Shown: positions 38,886-47,018 of the stretch, in pieces
Layout of the letters: each line of letters starts with the position of its first letter
How positions within the stretch are numbered: the stretch's first letter is position 1
Position numbers and translations under genes: made by a program
The notes under the pieces: generated by a model
The model's input: the letters and a program-made list of their open reading frames with translations, nothing else
The model's database searches: none
What the model was told of the DNA's origin: nothing
Assembly (NCBI GenBank): GCA_030655515.1
Contig: JAURVI010000035.1
Location: 38,195-102,194 of the forward strand
Length of the DNA stretch: 64,000 nucleotides
Reading direction: 5' to 3'
Source of the DNA: Polaromonas sp.
GTDB lineage: Bacteria; Pseudomonadota; Gammaproteobacteria; Burkholderiales; Burkholderiaceae_C

Positions 38886-38947
38886 AGTCTAGGACGAAGT
38901 GGGTTGCCCGTGCCATGCCGATGGGCCGGGCGCTTGATCCAAGTCAA
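38886..38947 (-). promoter_or_regulatory. FNR-type box and promoter of the hydrolase-PRTase-esterase operon
   Basis: On the minus strand TTGACTTGGATCAA (38947-38934) matches the FNR/ANR consensus TTGAT-N4-ATCAA at 9 of 10 positions. A TAGACT -10 candidate lies at 38891-38886, which puts the box centre at -61.5 from the expected start site, a class I activator position. The start site would be about 20 bases before ATG 38859. The box is strong; the -10 is only a 4 of 6 match, and no -35 is visible. Confidence 0.6.
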
Positions 38948-39008
38948 AAAAAGGCCCGACCACTTCCAAAAACCGGCCCGGCCGAAGCCTGCCGGCGGTT
39001 TCCAGGTT

Positions 39009-39518
39009 TTATCGCAGCAGGGGGGCGTCCGGCAGTTCATTGGGGTTGGCGTGGCCTGCGCGCAGCGCAAAGTGTTCCATCAGCAGGGCCGATGTTTCTT
39101 CCAGGGCTTGCGTCAGCCCGTCCTCATAACATCCTTGCCGGAAGGCGCCGCTCATACGCGCCACCATGGCCTGCCATTGCGCGGGCGACACATGGTTGTT
39201 CAGACCCCGGTCGGCGATGATTTCTATCGCGTGGTCCGCCAGCAGCAGGTAAATCAGCACGCCGTTGTTGTCTTCGGTGTCCCAGACGCGCAGCTCGCCA
39301 AACAGGGTTGCGGCCCGGTCGCGCGCGCTGGTGCGCCGCCAAAGGCAGCTCAGGGGCAGACCGGCTTCCACGCAGATCCGGATTTCCCCGCCGTGGCGTT
39401 TTTCACTGGCGGCCACCCGCCGCATCAGGCGCTCCAGCATGTCGGGCGTAATGGTTCGGCGCGCGTCATCCTCGTCGAGCCAGAGGTGTTTGAGGAGGCG
39501 GTAAATCGGGTTGAGCAC
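39009..39518 (-). CDS. TPM-domain protein (second of the pair)
   Basis: A 169-residue protein with a TPM domain, a fold of unclear activity (some members are reported phosphatases). Marks are MLERLMRRVAASEKRHGGEI near residue 22, GELRVWDTEDNNGVLIYLLLAD and IEIIADRGLN. GTG 39518 is the likely start because AAGGA ends seven bases before it, just after the stop of the upstream TPM gene; GTG 39524 is too close to that site. No signal peptide or membrane helix is evident, unlike its neighbour. It completes a lemA-TPM-TPM operon. Confidence 0.8.
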   Translation of the reverse strand: MLNPIYRLLKHLWLDEDDARRTITPDMLERLMRRVAASEKRHGGEIRICVEAGLPLSCLWRRTSARDRAATLFGELRVWDTEDNNGVLIYLLLADHAIEIIADRGLNNHVSPAQWQAMVARMSGAFRQGCYEDGLTQALEETSALLMEHFALRAGHANPNELPDAPLLR

Positions 39519-39528
39519 GATCACTTCC

Positions 39529-40437
39529 TTACCAGTTGCCGGACGCGCCGCCGCCACCAAAATTGCCGCCGCCACCGCTGCTGAATCCGCCGCCGCCGCC
39601 CCAGCCGCCGTGGCCCGCGGCGCCGCCCCAACCGGGCATTCCGCTGCTGCGCCCACGACCGGCCGGCGCCAGACTGGCGATCAGGGCCAACAGCATGGCG
39701 ACGACCGTGGCAATACTGGCTACAACCAGGCTGGCGGTGAAGAACCAGGCCACCATGCCCACGGCGGCGCCGGTGGCCAGCGATCCAAACTTGCGCCCCA
39801 GGAGGCCGGCCAGCAGGCGGCCCCCGATCGGAACCGCGAAGAACAGAAAGACCGCCAGGTCCGTCCATTGAAAGCCTGGCGTGGCGGGCTTGCCGGAGGC
39901 ATCGGGCAGCGGCAAGTTTTCGCCGGTGATGCGCGCCATGATCTGGTCGGCCGCGGCATCGAGGCCGCCGGCAAAGTCTCCCTGCCTGAAACGCGGCGTG
40001 ATGGCCCGGTCAATGATTTGCCGCGCTGCCAGATCGGGCAGCGCGCCTTCCAGCGTTTTGGCCGTGGCGATGCGAACCTTGCGGTCATTCTTGGCGACCA
40101 CCAGCAGCACGCCGTCGCCGACGTCCTTGCGCCCGATTTTCCAGGCGTCGCCGACACGCTGGGCGTAGTCGGTGATGTCTTCCGGCAGCGTGGTTGGCAC
40201 CATCAACACCACCACCTGCGTGCCCCTTGCCTTTTCAAAAGCCGCCAGCTTGGCTTCCAGCGCCTGTATCTGTGTCGCGTCCAGCGTGCCGGTGCTGTCG
40301 ATGACGCGGGCGCTTGGCGGCGGGACAGGATGCAGCGTTTGTGCCGGCGCGGGCAGCGCCAGCCAGCAACTGGCCAGCAGGCACAAACACCGGCGCACCC
40401 AGCCCGCGGCGACGGCCCTCAGAGCACGGTCGGCCAT
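39529..40437 (-). CDS. Secreted/membrane TPM-domain protein with Gly-rich tail (YgcG-like)
   Basis: A 302-residue protein with a signal peptide (cleavage near APAQT, residue 34), a TPM domain at about 40-170 (VIDSTGTLDATQIQALEAKL, VVVLMVPTT, KDVGDGVLLVVAKND, IATAKTLEGALPD), one or two membrane helices around 195-255 and a Gly/Trp/Ser-rich tail (GGWGGGGGFSSGGGG). This layout is the common YgcG partner of LemA. It lies 11 bases after lemA. Confidence 0.87.
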   Translation of the reverse strand: MADRALRAVAAGWVRRCLCLLASCWLALPAPAQTLHPVPPPSARVIDSTGTLDATQIQALEAKLAAFEKARGTQVVVLMVPTTLPEDITDYAQRVGDAWKIGRKDVGDGVLLVVAKNDRKVRIATAKTLEGALPDLAARQIIDRAITPRFRQGDFAGGLDAAADQIMARITGENLPLPDASGKPATPGFQWTDLAVFLFFAVPIGGRLLAGLLGRKFGSLATGAAVGMVAWFFTASLVVASIATVVAMLLALIASLAPAGRGRSSGMPGWGGAAGHGGWGGGGGFSSGGGGNFGGGGASGNW

Positions 40438-40448
40438 GTCCAGCCGCC

Positions 40449-41048
40449 TTATTTCTTGTCGAAGTCCACGGTAGGCGGCACCGAGAGCTGCGCTTCGTTC
40501 TGTACGCTGAAGGTCGGCTTGACCGTGTAGCCAAAGACCATGGCCGTCAGGTTGCTGGGAAAGCTGCGCGCGAGCACGTTGTAGGCCTGCACCGCCTGGA
40601 TGTAGCGGTTGCGGGCCACCGTGATGCGGTTCTCGGTGCCCTCCAGTTGCACCCGCAGGTCCTGAAAGCCCTGGTTGGCCTTGAGGTTGGGGTAGTTTTC
40701 CGACACCACCAGCAGGCGGGACAGGGCAGAACTCAACTCGCCCTGCGCCGCCTGGAACTTCGCGAAGGCTTCGGGGTTGTTCAGGGTCTCGGGCGTGACC
40801 TGGATCGAGGTCGCTTTGGCCCGCGCTTCAATGACCTTGGTCAGCGTGCCCTGCTCGAAAGCGGCTTCGCCTTTGACGGTGGCGACGATGTTGGGCACCA
40901 GGTCCGCGCGGCGCTGGTACTGGTTGAGCACTTCCGACCAGGCCGACTGGGTCTGCTCGTCCAGGCGCTGGAACTCGTTGTAGCCGCAGCCGGAGAGCAG
41001 CAGAGCAAGCGCGCCGACAAGGGCCCAACGGGAAAAGCGTGATTTCAT
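40449..41048 (-). CDS. lemA: LemA family lipoprotein
   Basis: A 199-residue LemA protein: a lipobox LLLSGCGYN near residue 20, then long helices with the family pattern YNEFQRLDEQTQSAWSEVLNQYQRRADLVPNIV and VSENYPNLKANQGFQDLRVQLEGTENRI. LemA proteins are membrane-anchored and of unknown function, often in operons with TPM proteins as here. ATG 41048 gives the lipoprotein signal; upstream in-frame codons have no support. Confidence 0.92.
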   Translation of the reverse strand: MKSRFSRWALVGALALLLSGCGYNEFQRLDEQTQSAWSEVLNQYQRRADLVPNIVATVKGEAAFEQGTLTKVIEARAKATSIQVTPETLNNPEAFAKFQAAQGELSSALSRLLVVSENYPNLKANQGFQDLRVQLEGTENRITVARNRYIQAVQAYNVLARSFPSNLTAMVFGYTVKPTFSVQNEAQLSVPPTVDFDKK

Positions 41049-41492
41049 GGCAAGCCTCCAAGGTGCAATCCGCAACACTACCATATCCTAGAAACCGCAG
41101 TGGACCGCTTACAAACGCTGGCAGAGCCGCATGGGTGCTGATTTTCGCGCCCACGAACTTGCTCACCGGTGGGATCAGAGCGCTACGCACCCGATTGCGC
41201 CGCCCTGGCGCGCGCTGGCGGCGTTGCGCCTTCTTGCAGGCATCAGCCTGCCGCGTCGTCACGCCTTGCCGGCCCACTCCATGACGGCCCACTCCATGAC
41301 GGCCCACCCCATGACGGCCCACTCGGGCGCGTCCAACGGCGGTTTCTAGGATGATCGCATGTCGCGTCAGCCCGCTTGCACCAACCCCTGCTGCCGTGGC
41401 CGGGCAGTCGCAAAACATGCAGGGTGCGGGCGTGGCTTAATACAGGTTGGCATCCAAAGGCGGATCGAGCGCGCGCACCTCCGAATCAGACC
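41049..41492. other. 444-base divergent intergenic region
   Basis: This gap between lemA (minus) and the NTF2-like gene (plus) has no gene with family support. A 72-codon plus-strand frame (41131-41349) exists, but it is created partly by the minisatellite at 41271-41340. Promoters for both neighbours must lie here; none matches consensus clearly. Confidence 0.6.
41271..41340. repeat. 15-base minisatellite, 4.7 copies
   Basis: The unit GGCCCACTCCATGAC starts at 41271, 41286, 41301 and 41316 (one T to C change in the fourth) and a partial fifth copy runs 41331-41340. Each unit contains an ATG. It is non-coding as far as can be seen and should vary in copy number between strains. Confidence 0.93.
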
Positions 41493-41939
41493 ATGCGAAA
41501 ACCCAAAGTTTCCCCGGCCAGCAACGGCAACGCCGACGACATTGAAGCGGCTTTCTACGAAGCCTTGCAAAGCGGCGATATCGAAAAACTCATGGCCTGC
41601 TGGGCCGATGAAGACGACATTGTCTGCATCCACCCCGGTGGGCCGCGTGTCGTGGGCGCCGGGGCGATACGCGCCGCATTTGACGCCATGTTTGCCAACG
41701 GCAGCATCCGTGCCCATGCCGAAAAAGTCCGAAAAGTCGAAGCCATGAGCGCCAGCGTACACAGCGTGCTGGAGCGCATCGAGGTGATGACCGAGGAAGG
41801 CCCCCGCCATGCTTACGTCATTGCCACCAATGTGTACCACAAGACCGCGCAGGGCTGGCGCATGGTTGCACACCATGCCAGCCCCGGCACCCCGCGCGAG
41901 ATGCAGGAAGTCTCGGACAGTCCGCAAGTGTTGCACTGA
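41493..41939 (+). CDS. NTF2-like/SnoaL-type small protein
   Basis: A 148-residue protein with the NTF2-like cone fold seen in SnoaL and DUF4440 proteins: ADDIEAAFYEALQSGDIEKLMACWADEDDIVCIHPGG, then GAGAIRAAFDAMFA and a C-terminal sheet YVIATNVYHKTAQGWRMVAHHAS. Such proteins bind small ligands or act as isomerases; the ligand is unknown. ATG 41493 begins the conserved part. It lies eight bases before the YheT-like hydrolase gene and is probably co-transcribed. Confidence 0.82.
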   Translation: MRKPKVSPASNGNADDIEAAFYEALQSGDIEKLMACWADEDDIVCIHPGGPRVVGAGAIRAAFDAMFANGSIRAHAEKVRKVEAMSASVHSVLERIEVMTEEGPRHAYVIATNVYHKTAQGWRMVAHHASPGTPREMQEVSDSPQVLH

Positions 41940-41946
41940 CGCATCG

Positions 41947-42948
41947 ATGGCGATGAACTACCAAGCGCCGTGGTGGTTGCCGGGCGGCAATCTGCAAACG
42001 ATATACGCCGCCTTGCGCTCCAAACGCTACCTGGCCGAGGCGCCGAGTTTTCGCCGCGAGCGCTGGGCCACGCCCGATGACGATTTTGTGGATGTTGACT
42101 TTGCGCAGCACACCAGCACCGTTGCTGCGCCACTGCTGGTCGTGTTTCATGGCCTGGAAGGATCGTCGGCCAGCCACTATGCCGAGGCCTTTGCCGACAT
42201 CGCGCGTGGGCGCGGCTGGGCCTGCGCCGTGCCCCATTTTCGCGGCTGTTCGGGCGAGATCAATCGCGCGCCGCGTGCCTACCATTCGGGCGATTTCGAG
42301 GAGATCGACTGGATCCTGCGCCGTTTCAAGGGTCGGCATCCGGGGCCGCTGTTTGCGGTCGGCATTTCCCTGGGCGGCAACGCCCTGATGCGCTGGGCGG
42401 CCGAAATGGGCACCCGGGCTGGCCGTGTCGTTGACGCGGTTGCGTCGGTCTGCTCGCCGCTGGATCTGACGGCCAGCGGCCATGTGATCGGACAAGGCTT
42501 CAACCGCCTCGTCTACACCCGCATGTTCCTCCGTTCGATGGTGCCCAAGGCGCTCGGGAAGCTGGAACAGCACCCCGGCCTGTTCAGCGTTGAAGCGCTG
42601 CTCGCGGCGCGCGACCTGTATGCGTTTGACAACGTTGTCACCGCACCGCTTCATGGGTTCAAAAACACGGATGACTACTGGGCGCGCGCCTCGGCCAAAC
42701 CGCATATGCGGCGCATTGACATTGCGGCATTGGCCGTCAATGCGCTGAACGATCCGTTCGTTCCGGCCGCCAGCCTGCCGCGGGCCGGCGACGTGAGTGC
42801 GGCCGTGACGCTCTGGCAGCCCCGCGAAGGCGGCCATGTCGGGTTTCCGTCGGCGCCGTTTCCGGGCCATGCGCGCGCGATGCCCGAGGCGGTGTGCGGG
42901 TTTTTCGCGGCGCAACTTGAAGCGGGGCAAAATAGACACCATGGATGA
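41947..42948 (+). CDS. YheT-family alpha/beta hydrolase
   Basis: A 333-residue alpha/beta hydrolase of the YheT/ABHD1-3 group. It has APWWLPGGNLQTIYAAL at the start, LVVFHGLEGSSASHY (oxyanion region), the nucleophile in VGISLGGNALM, the acid in NALNDPFVP and the base in GGHVGF. Substrates of bacterial members are not firmly known. ATG 41947 and 41953 are both possible. The stop overlaps the next gene by eight bases. Confidence 0.9.
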   Translation: MAMNYQAPWWLPGGNLQTIYAALRSKRYLAEAPSFRRERWATPDDDFVDVDFAQHTSTVAAPLLVVFHGLEGSSASHYAEAFADIARGRGWACAVPHFRGCSGEINRAPRAYHSGDFEEIDWILRRFKGRHPGPLFAVGISLGGNALMRWAAEMGTRAGRVVDAVASVCSPLDLTASGHVIGQGFNRLVYTRMFLRSMVPKALGKLEQHPGLFSVEALLAARDLYAFDNVVTAPLHGFKNTDDYWARASAKPHMRRIDIAALAVNALNDPFVPAASLPRAGDVSAAVTLWQPREGGHVGFPSAPFPGHARAMPEAVCGFFAAQLEAGQNRHHG

Positions 42949-43510
42949 CATCGTTCGCCAGGCCATTGCCAAATGGCCCAATGTGCCCCACTGCTACGGC
43001 TGGTTGGGTCTGGACGCGCGCGGCAACTGGTACATGCGCGATGACAAAGCCCAGGCCGCCGGCCCCTTTGCAAGTGATGCCGGTGGCGCCCGCCGTGCGG
43101 CGGGCGGCAAAGGCTCGCTGCTCAAACATGACAAACTGATTGCCTTCATCGAGCGCAACTACGAAAGCGACAAAGCCGGGCAGTGGTTTTTCCAGAACGG
43201 CCCGCAGCGCGTCTATGTGGAGCTCGAAGCGACCCCGCTGGTCTGGAGAATCGGCAACGCGCCTGATTTTTCAGTGACAGCGCATACTGGCCGACCGGCG
43301 CGTGCGCAGCGCTGCATTCTTGATGAGCAGGGCCGCGTCTATCTGGAGACCGACATCGGCTTTGGCCTGGTGCATACGCAGGACATGATGCACGCCGCCG
43401 ACGCGATTGAGCAGGGCTTGTGGGTGCCCGAAGACGTTGCCACGCGGGATTTACCGCTTCGCTTTGCTTATGTGCGCAGTCCGGCAGCGGACAGAAAAAG
43501 TCCGTCGTGA
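42941..43510 (+). CDS. Conserved protein of unknown function (possibly DUF2946)
   Basis: A 189-residue soluble protein without signal peptide. Recurrent features are the N-terminal VPHCYGWLGLDARGNWYMRD, a central KLIAFIERNYESDKAGQWFFQNGPQRVYVELE and a C-terminal VLQDE-like segment (CILDEQGRVYLETDIGFGLVH). The pattern recalls a Comamonadaceae family annotated DUF2946 next to YheT-like hydrolases; that assignment is from memory and uncertain. The start at 42941 overlaps the hydrolase stop by eight bases, so translation is likely coupled. Confidence 0.7.
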   Translation: MDDIVRQAIAKWPNVPHCYGWLGLDARGNWYMRDDKAQAAGPFASDAGGARRAAGGKGSLLKHDKLIAFIERNYESDKAGQWFFQNGPQRVYVELEATPLVWRIGNAPDFSVTAHTGRPARAQRCILDEQGRVYLETDIGFGLVHTQDMMHAADAIEQGLWVPEDVATRDLPLRFAYVRSPAADRKSPS

Positions 43511-43572
43511 TGCGATTAAAAAATAGCGGTTTACGCCCTTTTTTCAAGGGCGTTGGTCGAGATTTTCTATAG

Positions 43573-43603
43573 AAAAAAACCGGTCACGGACCGGTTTTTT
43601 TTT
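43573..43603. terminator. Bidirectional terminator
   Basis: ACCGGTC (43579-43585) pairs with GACCGGT (43589-43595) around an ACG loop, flanked by seven A (43573-43579) on the left and nine T (43595-43603) on the right. It sits between two convergent genes and should stop transcription from both sides. Confidence 0.9.
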
Positions 43604-43622
43604 GATGCAGGCAGGCGCGCGG

Positions 43623-44168
43623 CTATTTGGCGGCGCCCGACGGTGTGGGCGCGGCTGCCGCCGGCTTTTGCGGCTCGGCGAATTTTCCACCGGCAGCATT
43701 GGCCATATGCGCCACGGCGCTGCCGATTTCGGCTTCTTCAAAATCGCCGCCGCCTTGCGCGCCCATCGCGCCTTTGCCTTTGAGTGCGGAATTCCACAGG
43801 CTTGCAAAGCCGGTCTGGATGCGCGGCGCCCAGGCCGCCGCGTCGCCGAACTTCGGCGCACCTGCTGCACCGGTGGCGTGGCATGCGGCACACTGGGCTG
43901 TGTAGACTTCCGCGCCGGACTTCAGGGGGCGACTGGCATCGCGAATTTCAACCGTGCCGATTTTCTGGATGCGCTGGGCAACGGCTTTGTCGACATCGAC
44001 CGCGCCAGCGGCCAGTTTGTTGTCCGAGGTGACGTAATAAACCAGTGCAATGATGACGAAAACCGGGATGACAAAAGAAAGGAAAACTACGGCCAGCAAC
44101 TGCTTGGGCGTTTTGATGGGGCCGGAGTGGTCTTCTTCGTGGGCCGTCGTGTGATCGTTTGCGCTCAT
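43623..44168 (-). CDS. Membrane-anchored cytochrome c (class I, c5-like)
   Basis: A 181-residue c-type cytochrome with a cytoplasmic N terminus rich in His and Glu, one membrane anchor (residues 24-46, LLAVVFLSFVIPVFVIIALVYYV) and a periplasmic heme domain with CAACH at 93-97. A methionine in AVAHMANAAGG is the likely sixth ligand. The tail is Pro/Ala-rich. Such proteins pass electrons between respiratory complexes; the partner is not evident from the neighbours. Confidence 0.9.
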   Translation of the reverse strand: MSANDHTTAHEEDHSGPIKTPKQLLAVVFLSFVIPVFVIIALVYYVTSDNKLAAGAVDVDKAVAQRIQKIGTVEIRDASRPLKSGAEVYTAQCAACHATGAAGAPKFGDAAAWAPRIQTGFASLWNSALKGKGAMGAQGGGDFEEAEIGSAVAHMANAAGGKFAEPQKPAAAAPTPSGAAK

Positions 44169-44377
44169 GGCTTCCTCAAAAAAACTAAAAATCGGTGACT
44201 AAAGCAACTCATATTCGACAACCTTTGATTATAGCCATCACCCCTGCCAGACTCTGGCACAGCCTGCCTGGCTGATAGAATCGGAGGCTTCAACAGGGAT
44301 CAGGCTCGCCGAGCATGGCCCTGCGAAGTCTCTACCCCTGCCATATCAACGGGATGTAGACGGCTTGTTTCAGCGTT

Positions 44378-44453
44378 GCGGCTGTAGCTCAGTGGATAGA
44401 GTATTGGCCTCCGAAGCCAAGGGTCGTGGGTTCGATCCCCGCCAGCCGCACCA
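44378..44453 (+). tRNA. tRNA-Arg (anticodon CCG)
   Basis: A 76-base tRNA with encoded CCA. The acceptor stem GCGGCTG (44378-44384) pairs with CAGCCGC (44443-44449). The anticodon stem TTGGC/GCCAA encloses CTCCGAA with anticodon CCG at 44411-44413. The T arm has GTTCGATCC. It reads CGG codons, which are common in this GC-rich genome. Confidence 0.97.
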
Positions 44454-44500
44454 AACCTGTTTTTTCAACGTCCCGCGATGCACATGGCCCGGAGTCAAGC

Positions 44501-45547
44501 ATGAATGAGACAGACCGTCATGCGGCGTCCTCCGGCCAACTTGGCTTCGGTTTTGACGACGCTGCGCCCGCTGCGCCCGCAGCGCCGGCGACCAGCCCGC
44601 CCAAAATCCGCAAAGCCAAAGCACCACAGCCTGCTCCATTGGCGCTTGAGCCAAAAGCCATGGCGCGTGTGCTTGAAGGCCATCCCGACTACCGCGTCTT
44701 GCGGCGGCTGCCTGTGTGGCAACGGTTTACGCACCAGCCGGAGGGGCCGGTCACGCGTGTGCTGATTCTGGACACGGAAACGACAGGGCTGGAGCATTCG
44801 CGCGACCGCATCATCGAGCTGGCACTGCTGCGGGTCGATGTGGAGACCGCCACCGGTTTGCCGACCGGCGTGGTCGAGGTCTACGACGGGCTGGAAGACC
44901 CGGGCATGCCGATTCCTCAGGAAGCGCAGCAGGTTACCGGAATCAGCGACGCGATGGTCCGCGGTCAAAGGCTCGACGACCAGCGGGTGGCCGCGATGCT
45001 GGGAAGCACCGATCTGGTCATTGCACACAACGCCGGTTTTGACCGCCCGTTTGCGGAGGCCCGCCTGGCACAGTTTGCGCATCTGCCCTGGGTCTGCTCC
45101 TTTGCCGATCTGGACTGGAAAAAAGAAGGCCGCAGCTCGGCCAAACTGACCCATCTGGCGCTGGAGTTGGGCTGGTTTTACGACGCGCATCGCGCCGAAA
45201 TGGATTGCCACGCCCTGCTGGCGGTGCTGGCCAGCCAGCTCCCGGTGTCCGGGCAGACGGGGCTGGCGCGCCTTTTATCGGCGTCCGCCCGGCCCGGCTA
45301 CCGCTTGCAAGCCACTGCGGCGCCTTTTGAAGCCAAAGACTTGCTCAAGGCCAGGGGCTACCGCTGGGACGGGCCGCGCAAGGTGTGGCAAACCTGGCTC
45401 AATGATGAGGCCCAGCTTCAGGCCGAGTGTGACTGGCTCAAGGTGGCGGTCTACGCGAACCGGCCGGCGCGTGTTCAGGTGGAGCGGTTTGACGCCACAA
45501 GCCGCTACTCGTCCCGGCCCGGCAAGCTCGACTTGAGAGCGCTTTAG
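44501..45547 (+). CDS. DnaQ-like 3'-5' exonuclease domain protein
   Basis: A 348-residue protein with a DEDDh exonuclease domain: LDTETTGLEH (Asp91, Glu93), VIAHNAGFDRPF and the His-Asp part in AHRAEMDCHALL. It resembles the DNA polymerase III epsilon exonuclease but has an extra N-terminal Ala/Pro-rich region (20-50) and a C-terminal domain (about 260-345, KDLLKARGYRWDGPRKVWQTWL) seen in a proteobacterial subgroup. It starts 48 bases after the tRNA; ATG 44501 follows GGAG. A role in repair or proofreading is inferred. Confidence 0.87.
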   Translation: MNETDRHAASSGQLGFGFDDAAPAAPAAPATSPPKIRKAKAPQPAPLALEPKAMARVLEGHPDYRVLRRLPVWQRFTHQPEGPVTRVLILDTETTGLEHSRDRIIELALLRVDVETATGLPTGVVEVYDGLEDPGMPIPQEAQQVTGISDAMVRGQRLDDQRVAAMLGSTDLVIAHNAGFDRPFAEARLAQFAHLPWVCSFADLDWKKEGRSSAKLTHLALELGWFYDAHRAEMDCHALLAVLASQLPVSGQTGLARLLSASARPGYRLQATAAPFEAKDLLKARGYRWDGPRKVWQTWLNDEAQLQAECDWLKVAVYANRPARVQVERFDATSRYSSRPGKLDLRAL

Positions 45548-45569
45548 CGCGGGCCGCTCCTTCGGGGGC

Positions 45570-46460
45570 TCATGCTTTTTTCAATGCCAACGCCGCTTCG
45601 TACAATTCGTTGCGCGGCGCGCCGGTGATGTCGGCCGCCAGTTTGACCGCGGTTTTCAGCGGCAACTGGGCCAACAACAACTGCAAGACCCGGCCGCCAT
45701 CGTCTCTGGCCTGCGCCTGCCCGCCCGGGTGCAGCACCAGCACAAATTCACCCCGGGTGCGCTGGCCGCCAGCGGCCAGCCAGGCGCTCAGGTCCTGCGC
45801 CGCGACGTTGGCGATTTCTTCAAACTGCTTGGTCAGCTCGCGGCCCACTGTGACCAGCCGGGTGCCGAGCAGCGCCATGGCGCGCGCCAGGGCCTCCATG
45901 CGGTGCGGCGCTTCCAGAATGACGACCGCACGCTTTTCCGCCTGCAGCGCTTGCACCGCCTGATCTCTTTCCGCGGCTTTTGACGGCAGAAAACCGGCAA
46001 ATACAAAACCGGCTTCGCCGGCGATGCCCGCCACGCTGAGCGCGGTGGTCACACTGCTCGCGCCGGGCAAGGGCATGATCGCCAGCCCCGCGGCGCGCAC
46101 CGCGGCCACCAGCCGCGCGCCCGGGTCGCTGACGGCCGGGGTGCCGGCGTCGCTGACGTAGGCGACACGCTCGCCGCGCTGCAGCCGTTCGATCACCGCC
46201 AGCGCTGCCTGTGCCTCGTTGTGTTCATGCACGGCCAGCAAGGGTTTGTCGATGCCGTAGTGGCGCAGCATCGTTTGGGTATGGCGCGTGTCTTCACAGG
46301 CGATGGCCTGCACCAGTTGCAGCACATGCAGCGCCCGCAGGCTGATGTCGGACAGGTTGCCTATCGGGGTGGCCACGACATACAGTGCAGCTTCGGGATA
46401 ATGCTGCATGCCTGCCGCGGCGCGCGCGGCGGCCAGTGCCAGGTCGAAGGAAGCGTTCAA
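45570..46460 (-). CDS. rsmI: 16S rRNA 2'-O-ribose methyltransferase RsmI (C1402)
   Basis: RsmI methylates the ribose of C1402 in 16S rRNA. The tetrapyrrole-methylase fold is clear: ALYVVATPIGNLSDISLRA, ACEDTRHTQTMLRHYGI, YVSDAGTPAVSDPGARL and LPGASSVTTALS. The start is uncertain: TTG 46460 gives 296 residues beginning NASFDLALAAARAAAG; TTG 46487 and ATG 46409 are alternatives. With 46460 the gene starts on the same base pair as the divergent yraN ATG, an unusually tight head-to-head pair. The order rsmI-yraN-diaA-BON matches E. coli. Confidence 0.92.
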   Translation of the reverse strand: MNASFDLALAAARAAAGMQHYPEAALYVVATPIGNLSDISLRALHVLQLVQAIACEDTRHTQTMLRHYGIDKPLLAVHEHNEAQAALAVIERLQRGERVAYVSDAGTPAVSDPGARLVAAVRAAGLAIMPLPGASSVTTALSVAGIAGEAGFVFAGFLPSKAAERDQAVQALQAEKRAVVILEAPHRMEALARAMALLGTRLVTVGRELTKQFEEIANVAAQDLSAWLAAGGQRTRGEFVLVLHPGGQAQARDDGGRVLQLLLAQLPLKTAVKLAADITGAPRNELYEAALALKKA

Positions 46461-46906
46461 TGTGGTTTTCCAAGAAGCAGGTTGCAAAATCCGCCACCGG
46501 TATCGGCGCAGCAGGACATCCCGGCCAGATTACCACCAAGCGGCTGGGTGACGCGGCGGAGTCGCTGGCGCTGGCTTATCTGGTCCGGGCCGGCTTGCGG
46601 CGGGTCGAGGCCAACTATCGAACGCCGGGCCGCGGCGGCGGCGAGGTGGACCTGATCATGCGCGCGCCCGACGGCACACTGGTATTTGTCGAGGTGCGCC
46701 AGCGCAAGAGCAAGCTGCATGGCGGCGCGGCGGCCAGCATCGGTGTGATCAAGCAAAGGCGGCTCATTTTCGCGGCGCGTCACTACCTGATGCGTTTTGC
46801 CAGCGCGCCGCCTTGCCGCTTTGATGTGGTGCTGGTGGAGGGCAGGCTGGATATGCCAGAGTCGGTGGCGATTGAATGGCTGCGCGGCGCTTTTGACGCG
46901 GACTGA
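46460..46906 (+). CDS. yraN: YraN/UPF0102 family protein
   Basis: A 148-residue protein of UPF0102, a small PD-(D/E)xK-fold family related to Holliday-junction resolvases, with no proven activity. The family core TTKRLGDAAESLALAYLVRAGLRRVEANYRT and GEVDLIMRAPDGTLVFVEVRQR holds the acidic residues of the nuclease-like site. ATG 46460 lies at the divergent rsmI start. 112 bases separate it from the diaA-like gene. Confidence 0.9.
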   Translation: MWFSKKQVAKSATGIGAAGHPGQITTKRLGDAAESLALAYLVRAGLRRVEANYRTPGRGGGEVDLIMRAPDGTLVFVEVRQRKSKLHGGAAASIGVIKQRRLIFAARHYLMRFASAPPCRFDVVLVEGRLDMPESVAIEWLRGAFDAD

Positions 46907-47018
46907 GTCGCTTGTGAATTGCGTTTCAGGCTCGAAATTTGTAACCATGCATTGCGCTTCCAGGGCTGAACGGCTGCAAAGCGTGTGTTGAAACTTTTCA
47001 CCCGCTATCATTGCCCCC

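Noticed and set aside
41131..41349. 72-codon frame over the 15-base minisatellite
   Set aside because: Open mainly because the repeat unit is a multiple of three; no ribosome site and no similarity to a known family.
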